A stretch of DNA of 26,676 bases from Roridomyces roridus (taxonomy: Eukaryota > Basidiomycota > Agaricomycetes > Agaricales > Mycenaceae). Below, piece after piece: positions 20,375 to 26,676 of the stretch (positions within the stretch are counted from its first letter, which is position 1; each line of letters opens with the position of its first letter). Under the pieces are notes generated by a model, which saw only the letters and a list, made by a program, of their open reading frames with translations, was not told the origin of the DNA and made no database searches. The stretch covers positions 1-26,676 of the forward strand of contig JARKIF010000342.1 of the NCBI GenBank assembly GCA_029378245.1, in the 5' to 3' direction. The position numbers and the translations under genes were made by a program.

Positions 20375-20796
20375 TAGGGCTGTGTTGAGAAAGAAATGTT
20401 AAATAACCTGTACTACATAACACGTAATTTAACGTGTTATTAACATTTTTCACAAGGGGACCTCCGGGATGGTTGTTAAAATTGTGTTACAAACTGAGTG
20501 CCGCCTCAGAACACGAGCCATCTGTGCAACACACTCCCCACCAACTCCACACCGGACTGTCAGACTCTGGGGCCAGGCAGATTTTGGCGGCTCAGACCAA
20601 GCTCAGACACAACTTGGAGGCCCGGCATGCGGCGTGATGGATGGTCAAAGTGATGGGATCATGGGAAATTGCCATTTAGGGCAATGTTATGTCATGTTAG
20701 ATACAATGTTATTAACCTGCCATTGTTAAATAACCAGCGGCCCTCCTGGACCCCATGTAACATAACCAACCGTGATATCATTTCAACACAGCCCTA
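20375..20796. mobile_element. hAT-type MITE, 422 bp
   Basis: The ends are perfect inverted repeats of 14 bp, TAGGGCTGTGTTGA at the left and TCAACACAGCCCTA at the right. They are flanked by an exact 8-bp direct duplication, ATTGAATC (20367-20374 and 20797-20804). An 8-bp target duplication and termini starting T/C-A-G/N-GG are characteristic of the hAT superfamily. There is no transposase inside; the interior is A/T-rich with subterminal motifs such as TTAAATAACC/GTTATTTAA and an internal palindrome TAACACGT...ACGTGTTA. It is therefore a non-autonomous element moved in trans. The intact duplication suggests a fairly recent insertion, into the GGCAGACC repeat region. Confidence 0.85.
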
Positions 20797-20877
20797 ATTG
20801 AATCCAACCTTCCTTCAGCGAGTCGGCGTCCAGTGACACTAAATTGAATCGAGGGAGTTGGGGCAGACCTGAACGGA

Positions 20878-21120
20878 CCCAGGCAGACCCAGGCAGACCC
20901 AGGCAGACCCAGGCAGACCCAGGCAGACCCAGGCAGACCCAGGCAGACCCAGGCAGACCCAGGCAGACCCAGGCAGACCCAGGCAGACCCAGGCAGACCC
21001 AGGCAGACCCAGGCAGACCCAGGCAGACCCAGGCAGACCCAGGCAGACCCAGGCAGACCCAGGCAGACCAGGCAGACCCAGGCAGACCCAGGCAGACCCA
21101 GGCAGACCCAGGCAGACCCC
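20878..21120 (+). repeat. 10-bp minisatellite, about 24 units of AGGCAGACCC
   Basis: Eighteen perfect head-to-tail units of AGGCAGACCC span 20881-21060, then one 9-bp unit (a C is lost), then five more perfect units up to 21119. Because the unit is 10 bp, translated frames give a 10-residue periodic peptide, so the long open frame through it (20844-21230) is an artefact. The sequence is strand-biased (purine-rich AGGCAGA). Confidence 0.97.
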
Positions 21121-21148
21121 GCCCCCGAGCTCGGATCGGACTGGGTCC

Positions 21149-21166
21149 TGCCGAGGCGCCTCGGCA
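21149..21166. repeat. 18-bp perfect palindrome next to the minisatellite
   Basis: TGCCGAGGCGCCTCGGCA is fully self-complementary. It joins the end of the minisatellite region to the second CTCGGCAGACCC copy. Confidence 0.7.
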
Positions 21167-21365
21167 GACCCCTCTGCCTAGGAGGTCAGGGAATGCAGTG
21201 GCTACTAAGCCGTTAGAATATAACCAATAGAATCAGATGTTTGGAAGAGGAGCCGAGAACCTTGGGTTCTGCGGGCTCTGCGAGTGAGACGATCGGATTG
21301 CCACTTCCCAAAACACGAGTGAATGCAATGAACGGACGTCGGCAAACGATAGACGACCACCCAAA

Positions 21366-22591
21366 TTATAATTGTGCTAAACGATTGATAGAAGCTTTAA
21401 TGGAATTAAAAGTGTCCAAGGAATCACCAATGAATAAGGGTAGAATTTCCTCGACATTCCGCCAATACAGCAAGAAAGCCCAAGAAGACCAGCGACCCTG
21501 CTTCATCACAACCCACGGATCGACTCCGTGCAACAAGAGGGCATAGCACCGCCAATCCTGAAACCGTGACCATTTAAGGCCTCCATGCCAGCGGCTGCCC
21601 AGATTATGTTACACCGGGAAATGAAATCCGCCTTGGAAAGGTGCGCCCATCCGGAGGAAGTGATGTAGGCAAAGAGGGGAGCGGAATCGGGGACTGCGGA
21701 ATTAACGACCAAGTGGTGTTCGAGGGCCGACACGGCGTCGGCTGCATCAGATGTCCCGGTAACAGTTAGCCAATCCCCTTGAGCACCTTTCGTCTTGGTC
21801 CAAGGAAGGTGCACACCTATAAACCTGTGGTTGTTGGACGCACATCCACGACGCTTAGGACAGCCACGGGTGACATTCTTGGATGAGACGGAAGAAGGGG
21901 CCTCGATCAAGACCTCTCCGAGTCTCGCGCAGCCTCTCCAAGCTACACAAGCGGCAGCCCAGATCGCCGAGTCGCGTGAATTAGTGAGATCGAGACCCGC
22001 TCGCAAAGTCCTCATGTGGTCAAACATGACCGGGTCCCTCGGAGGTCGGCGTGAGGACTCGGGGGCCAGTTTAGATACACCCTTCCGAGTGCGGGACAGG
22101 AGCGTGCCACCGTGCCAAGGGGCAAGATTGACGGTGTGCCAAAGTTGGAGACCCGATAACCACGTAGAGACGGTACCAGCGGCTACCAGGCCTGCACCAT
22201 ATGAAGAAACAAACATCGAGAGTAAGGCCTCGCTAGCGGGCATTCTCGCCGACTCCGGGATGCTGTGCAAGTCGCAGAAATGATTGAAACGGAGGAGCCC
22301 GGCCACATAGGACCCCCGCGTGCGCTCCTCGACGGAAGAAAGGACTACTTCTTGCCATCGGGAAATCAAATGGGGTGGGAACGAGTCGGCGAGTGTGCGA
22401 AGAGAATGGAAGGTATAAGGGGTAAGCCAAGAACGATTCGATCTTAGCAAGTACAGCAGGACGTAAGGTGGAAGGTTCGAGACGATTGTAAGGGTTGGAC
22501 GATGTTCGTGGTCCCGCAAGTCGACGAGCAGCTTGCGGCCGGGAAGGACTGACCGAGGGTCCACTCCCGACTGCTTGCCGACTGTCAGCAT
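21366..22591 (-). pseudogene. tyrosine recombinase of a Ngaro/DIRS-group retrotransposon
   Basis: The minus-strand frame from about 22591 to 21580 encodes a phage-integrase-type recombinase. It shows a core-binding part (SYVAGLLRFNHFCDLHSIP), a catalytic part with WRGCARLGEVL (first Arg) and the HGFRIGG motif (His-x-x-Arg). Right after RIGGAM the frame is lost by about one base. In the next frame the sequence resumes as HGVDPWVVMKQGRWSS and AFLLYWRNVEEIL, which carries the nucleophilic tyrosine, and ends at the TAA at 21366-21368. The catalytic set R-H-R-Y is thus present but split by a frameshift. The enzyme would integrate a circular cDNA without an integrase. A short T-rich intron-like gap precedes it. 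Sequencing error cannot be excluded, but the neighbouring RT and gag are also broken. Confidence 0.8.
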
Positions 22592-22689
22592 TAGCTGAAT
22601 TGGCCAATGCTAACCTGTCATCAAGAAGAGAAGGAAACAAAAAAAAATCAGAAACAAGGGAATAAAGCACAAAACAATAGAAGGCACCT

Positions 22690-23050
22690 GTGCATGGTGT
22701 AATGAATGGAATTAGCTCATCAGGGAGCTCGAAAGAATGCTCAAATGGAGTGTTTGTGACCCGAAGACGCCGCGAGAAATCGGATCGGCCAGATTAAGTG
22801 CCGAGGCAACATAGGACGGAGAGATAGAAATATTGCGAGGTATGAGAACCTCACTGATGCGGCGAATAGACTCGTTGCGCGATTGGTTGCGTGAACGGCC
22901 GCGTTTGTAGGCGTCAATGATGGAAGTGTTGTCCCCGTGAATGAGGACATTCTTGTCGAGAACATTGAACTCCGTCTGGGTGCATAACCACAGACAGGCC
23001 AACTCGATGGCAATGGATTCAGCCCAGCCTATATCCCGCCCGTCAGATCG
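22690..23050 (-). pseudogene. RNase H domain of the YR retrotransposon
   Basis: On the minus strand, GWRSDGRDIGWAESIAIELACLWL, HGDNTSIIDAYKRGRSRNQS and YVASALNLADPISRG follow each other, as in the RNase H of DIRS/Ty3-like elements (E in AESIAIE, D in HGDN, late D in ADPISRG). The frame changes at both ends: upstream after RLLPG, where a TGA appears in the old frame, and downstream after FGSQ, where the sequence continues as PFEHSFELPDEL in another frame. The domain removes RNA from RNA-DNA hybrids during replication. Confidence 0.7.
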
Positions 23051-24589
23051 CCAACCCCGGGAGTAAACGCCAAGCTGCCCATCGTCCGCCGATCAGGATA
23101 CCAATCCCAAAATCCGTCGAGGCATCCACCCAAATGTCCGGGTCGACAGACGACCGCGGCAGCAAGGACGGGAGACGTCCGGTAGTGAAAGAGCGTGCTC
23201 CCACCAAAGCAGGTCATTGCGTGCCGCCGAGGATAATTCATGGGAGACGAACTCGTTGGGGAAACGAGAAATTTGCCTCGTAAGCGATGGGAGGAAGGAG
23301 CGACCATCAGAATACACAAACGAGACATGCTGCAGGGTCCATGAATAGAACGAATTGCAGGTAGCTTGATCTTTCCGGCATTGGCAGCGGAATCAGACGG
23401 CGAACTTTGCCGAGATACTTGAGACGTTCTTCTCGTCAAATAGACCCTCCTTTCCACCAGGTCGAAAACGAAGCCGGTGCACTCGGTAACGTAGCCGAAA
23501 TCATGGCCTTTGTCCGCAATGTCGTTCCAAACAATGCCGAGAGGGCGCTGATTGACAAGATCGTTCGAGGGTAGGCGTAGGTATCGTGATCGAGCCGTCA
23601 GGATGGTGTGGTCGAGGAAATGGGGTATCGGAAGAAGACAAAGTCGTCTACCCATTTCGGCACGGGGCCGATGTCTGTGCCGCCAGGATATCCACGAAGG
23701 CATCGGCAGCCGTGCCTTGGATACCCGGACGGACGAAGACCAAACGGAAAGGTGTGGTCTGCCCAAATGGAGCCACGCCAGAACAGCGAGCGCCCACTTG
23801 TGCTTGGCCACCACCGGAGAGCACGGAAGGCATGAGCTGGTCCAAGCTCGCAACCTGCGTCCGGGAGGAGCATTAGCTACCTGAAGCCTGAAGGATCAAT
23901 TAATAAACTGCTGCGACAGCAAGATGACAGGCATTGAATGAAATGAAATCAGCCGCGAGAGCGTCAAATAGCCGGCCAAAGGCACAAGCATTGAAATAAA
24001 TGAATAACGCAACGCCAGAGCGTCACGGCCGGCCAAAGGCACAGGCACAGAAATAAATGGGCACGGCAATCGCCAGTGCAAGCAAGCCCAATAGGGTGCA
24101 AAATAAATGAAGGGGTTCCCCGGAAGGTCCATGATCCCGAATGGCCTAAGCCAGCCCAAAGGGCAGAAAAGAAAATGCGGAATGAAGGCTGGGAAAGTAT
24201 GAGAATGATGAAAGGCGAAGGGTACTCACGAAGTCGGCCATGGCAGAACACGTGTGCCATCGAATCAAAATGTCCTTCGCATCCAGCCAAGAATTCGTCG
24301 AGTTCCCGTCCTGATCGAGAACTGAATTGTTCTGAATCATCCGCCACTTTCCAGCCCGGGTTCCTTCTTGATTAAACCCAGGGGGGATGTGCGGAAATGG
24401 CCGCCATAGAAGACCTCGGCCTCCGCGACTGACATGGGGCCAAACATCCGCCGGCGGAAACCTCGCCAGAAATGTAGTTGTCCAAGAAGGAGGGATTTGC
24501 CTCGGTTGAGGACATATTAGGAGGAATGAATGTGAATGAGGAGATGGGGGATTGCCGATAGGAGAGCCAAAGGAGAGGTCGTGCACCAA
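23051..24589 (-). pseudogene. reverse transcriptase of the YR retrotransposon, with intron and frameshifts
   Basis: The first part (minus, 24320-24230) reads KWRMIQNNSVLDQDGNSTN and RWHTCSAMADF, RT region 1 of DIRS-type enzymes. It then meets a canonical donor GTGAGT at 24229 and resumes at 23880 (after CAG) as VANAPPG, so a 349-nt intron is likely. Further on: KHKWALAVL, WRGSIWADHTFPFGL, TAADAFVDIL and KWVDDFVFF, the last holding the catalytic Asp pair. These lie in alternating frames, so at least three indels break the gene between 23800 and 23640. Downstream connection-domain pieces (GFVFDLVERRVYLTRR, YSDGRSFLPSLTRQISRF, then VDPDIWVDASTDFGIG) again change frame. The copy cannot make a full RT. 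Confidence 0.75.
23958..24059. repeat. two direct repeats of about 44 bp inside the RT intron
   Basis: AGAGCGTC-CCGGCCAAAGGCACA-GAAATAAATG occurs at 23958-24002 and again at 24017-24059, with small differences. Both lie in the putative 349-nt RT intron. Confidence 0.7.
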
Positions 24590-24611
24590 ATTAGGGTATC
24601 TTTGTAGCAGC

Positions 24612-24651
24612 CTCTACGTGACTGTAAACCTGAGGTTACAGTCACGTAGAG
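24612..24651. repeat. near-perfect 40-nt inverted repeat (hairpin)
   Basis: CTCTACGTGACTGTAA pairs perfectly with TTACAGTCACGTAGAG over 16 bp, leaving an 8-nt middle (ACCTGAGG) in which further pairing is possible with one bulged A. It lies between the gag-like and RT parts of the retrotransposon, about 40 nt after the probable gag stop. Confidence 0.85.
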
Positions 24652-24687
24652 CCTTTAACCACCCTGCCGGTTGGTAAGGCGTGATGA

Positions 24688-25710
24688 CACGCTCTCGCTC
24701 AATTGCAAGTGCATTCGACCGCTCCGTGGGAGCATCGCCGCAGAGAGGCAGATGTGGAGGCGGTGGGCACGACCGGAAATCTCGCACTTGCCACAGTTGA
24801 AACCATGCAGACGGCTCGCCTGTCGGAGAGTCGAAAGAGCCCGTCCCTCGTGGCGGAGATGACAAAGGCACGTCTGGCCTACTCGGGTCTGACTCCTCGC
24901 AACCGACCGCACTATGTCCGCTCCTTCCACACCGAAAACACAAAAGCGGTCGTTTGCGATTGGGAGCACGGTCATAGGGCTTGCTCCCGTGCCCGCCCTC
25001 GCGTCTCCTCCCCGACTTGCCTCCGCGTCCTCTAGAACCTGAGCTAGAAGTGCCCGATGGACCCGCAGAGAACTTGTATGACAACAGAAAGGTGTCCTTG
25101 GCAGACTGCAGAGCCAAGCGGTATTTGCCGTCCTTGACGTCGATGATGTAGGGCTTGGTGAAGAATTGGGCCCGTACTCTTGTCAAAGGCCCGGTACGCT
25201 TGAAACCATGTGGCAAGCGCAGGATCCGAGAGCATCTCGTTAAAATGGGCTGCAAAACCACGAAAGATCTTCTCCCCAGATGCAACCTCCACAAAGGTGA
25301 GGAACCGATTGTAGCAAGTCGTCCAGGTCGCCTGATCCAGGTCGTCTCGTTGGGAAGTCCGAGACGTCCATAACCGTCACTTTGGTAGACTCTCCCGTCC
25401 CATGTTTCATGGTTTTGACGTTGCTAGACCGAATGCGATCCAAAGAGTCGGGCATGAACAGCGTGAGCGGTGGAGAAATGCCGTTCTTGGCTAGCGAGAA
25501 GAGGCCAAAGGAATGGAGTCGTTGTTGGCCCTGAACGTATTCTTTTCGGCAGCCTCGTCCCCGAGAGAGAAACTGGCTCGCGGAAGGTGAACCAGTAGCC
25601 CCAGGCCCCGTCTCCCTGTTCCCCGCCCTTCCGTCAGGGTTCTCCCGGTGCCCGTCCATTACCGCCCCCACTTGGCACCAGTGGCAGCAGCCACATTTAA
25701 ATGTGGTCAC
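24688..25710 (-). pseudogene. Gag-like protein of the YR retrotransposon, frameshifted
   Basis: On the minus strand, coding fragments occur in alternating frames: FSLAKNGISPPLTLFMPDSL and NVKTMKHGTG; then TFVEVASGEKIFRGFAAHF and SDPALATWFQAYRAFD; then FFTKPYIIDVKDGKYRLALQ. A low-complexity Gly/Ser/Arg stretch follows, then a zinc knuckle CFRCGRSGHSAVGC (CX2CX4HX4C). A final cysteine-rich stretch (HIC, LCGDAP, GAVECTCN-stop) is split over three frames. The knuckle and basic region suggest RNA binding in particle assembly, as in Gag. At least four frameshifts make it non-functional. Confidence 0.7.
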
Positions 25711-25796
25711 CCATGGCAGGGGCCCGTAATTAAATGTGGGCAGACCTTGGCCGCCCAGTCAACCTCTGCCCACATTTAAATGTGGGTGATCTCGCT
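25689..25796. repeat. cluster of three CACATTTAAATGTG-type palindromes
   Basis: CCACATTTAAATGTGG at about 25691-25706, a half-copy TAATTAAATGTGGG at about 25727-25740, and a perfect 18-bp palindrome CCCACATTTAAATGTGGG at about 25778-25795, just upstream (minus strand) of the gag-like region. They may be part of the retrotransposon's 5' end or a protein-binding cluster. Confidence 0.7.
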
Positions 25797-26676
25797 TACC
25801 GTTTTGGGTCAATCAGCGGTATCCCGGGATGCTGCTGCCTGTGGGCCTGCCGTGTGCGGCATATTCAACAACTGAATCATTGCTCAAATAAAAAAAGAAA
25901 TTGGAATCAATATTTAAAATAATGAGCTGAGAGTCATCCCGATCAAAATTAGGTGACCTGATATTGATGGCATCAATATACAGCCCGAAATCAATCCTCC
26001 AGTATCAACTGTTGATCAATGCAGTTGCAGACAGACTCACATCACACCGGCCATCACGAAATGATGTGCATCAAAGTGATAGCTCTTGCTCTGGGCCACA
26101 TGAGCTCCGTATATATTATGCCTGAAAGTGCTACTTGGCCATGTGATGCAAATACTGTGGAAAAAGCCCGATCATCCAATGTAATTGAATGTGCCATGGT
26201 TGAGCTCGGGACGGTGAATACTGGGCCCATCAACATGTGTGATTGACATTCGGGTGGTGATCAAGGAATGGTGGAAAAAGGCTTCTTGCAATCGTTCGAC
26301 TGTGATCTCGGGAACGTCCATTTTTGGTTCATCCCGATCCATCGTCAGTCGTTTATTCTTGTCCTTGACGATACCAGTGAGCGTCTGAAATTTGCCAAAC
26401 TTTACTTTACGCTTCTAAATACTTCAGCCCGTCGCATAATAATCAAGTATGCGTTTTCAACTATCACCCAGTTGGACTTGGTGATGTAGGTCAACGTTTT
26501 GCCTAATGCAAACCTCACTACCCACCCGCAGCTTGTATTGTCCAACACAACTGAGTGCAATCAATCGCCACCGAGTTGTGTGCAAGGAAGTGAGCCGCCC
26601 GTCGAGTTCGGGATTGGGTCAATAGAGGTTGCAAGTGCGTTTTTCAGCTCTTGGCGAGCGGTATCACGCTCCACTT
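25797..26676. other. gene-free, partly AT-rich end of the window
   Basis: No supported gene. The part 25870-26000 is AT-rich and contains a palindrome ATATTGATGGCATCAATAT (about 25961-25979). Near 26597 the sequence GCCCGTCGAGTTCGGGATTGGGT resembles the B-box-type repeats of the 16.5-17.3 kb region. The open frames are short and without domains. Confidence 0.5.

Larger units (their letters stand above)
21366..25710 (-). mobile_element. degraded Ngaro-like (DIRS-group) YR retrotransposon
   Basis: The order on the minus strand is gag-like with zinc knuckle, reverse transcriptase, RNase H, tyrosine recombinase. No integrase and no methyltransferase is seen. This order fits the Ngaro branch of the DIRS group, known from basidiomycetes such as Coprinopsis and Phanerochaete. 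The bounds given are those of coding similarity only; I could not find the split direct repeats (A1 / B1-A2-B2) that should flank a complete element. Each coding region needs several frameshifts, so the copy is not autonomous. Confidence 0.75.

Noticed and set aside
20844..21230. 128-residue open frame with RQTQADPG repeats
   Set aside because: It is the translation of a 10-bp minisatellite; the periodic peptide follows from the DNA repeat, and there is no domain, promoter or splice context.
1..26676. CRISPR array, operon or biosynthetic cluster
   Set aside because: No spaced direct repeats, and the genes are spliced, eukaryotic and functionally unrelated; no synthase or tailoring genes are present.

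Overview
The window reads as nuclear DNA of a filamentous basidiomycete, most likely an Agaricomycete. The grounds are many 45-60 nt GT-AG introns, families typical of that class (DUF6533 membrane protein, F-box/LRR proteins with an N-terminal coiled coil, a DUF7330-like tandem pair), intron-bearing tRNA genes and a degraded tyrosine-recombinase retrotransposon. The species cannot be named from the sequence. All splice models below were built by hand from splice signals, reading phase and family resemblance.

Left part (1-8340). A possible degenerate F-box/LRR remnant opens the window. Two tandem minus-strand paralogues follow (1248-2287 and 2700-3793), each with three exons, a TATA box close to the ATG and a hydrophobic C-terminal tail; they share a 229-bp block with one mismatch. 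Next on the plus strand come APN2 (4234-6297), a class II AP endonuclease with PCNA-binding and GRF zinc-finger motifs, and a four-exon F-box protein (6690-8336).

Middle part (8340-19650). A tRNA-Ile(AAT) with an 8-nt intron, a gene for a possible secreted, C-terminally anchored protein, a 15-exon DUF6533 gene with predicted exons of 2, 8 and 9 nt, a minus-strand tRNA-Phe(GAA) with a 26-nt intron, a small minus-strand hypothetical ORF, and two tandem F-box/LRR paralogues, the first broken by one in-frame TGA. A gene-poor stretch (15.9-18.7 kb) carries dispersed repeats with a tRNA T-arm/B-box core. A dual-specificity phosphatase gene (18736-19641) closes this part.

Right part (19.9-26.7 kb) is repeat-rich. 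A GGCAGACC-type repeat region includes a 10-bp minisatellite of about 24 units and is interrupted by a 422-bp hAT-type MITE with TIRs and an 8-bp target duplication. Beyond it, on the minus strand, is a Ngaro/DIRS-group retrotransposon in the order gag - RT (with a probable 349-nt intron) - RNase H - tyrosine recombinase, broken by several frameshifts. The last kilobase holds AT-rich palindromes and no supported gene.

I see no gene cluster acting as a single pathway. The host genes are independent housekeeping or lineage-expanded genes, and the right end is a nest of mobile elements.
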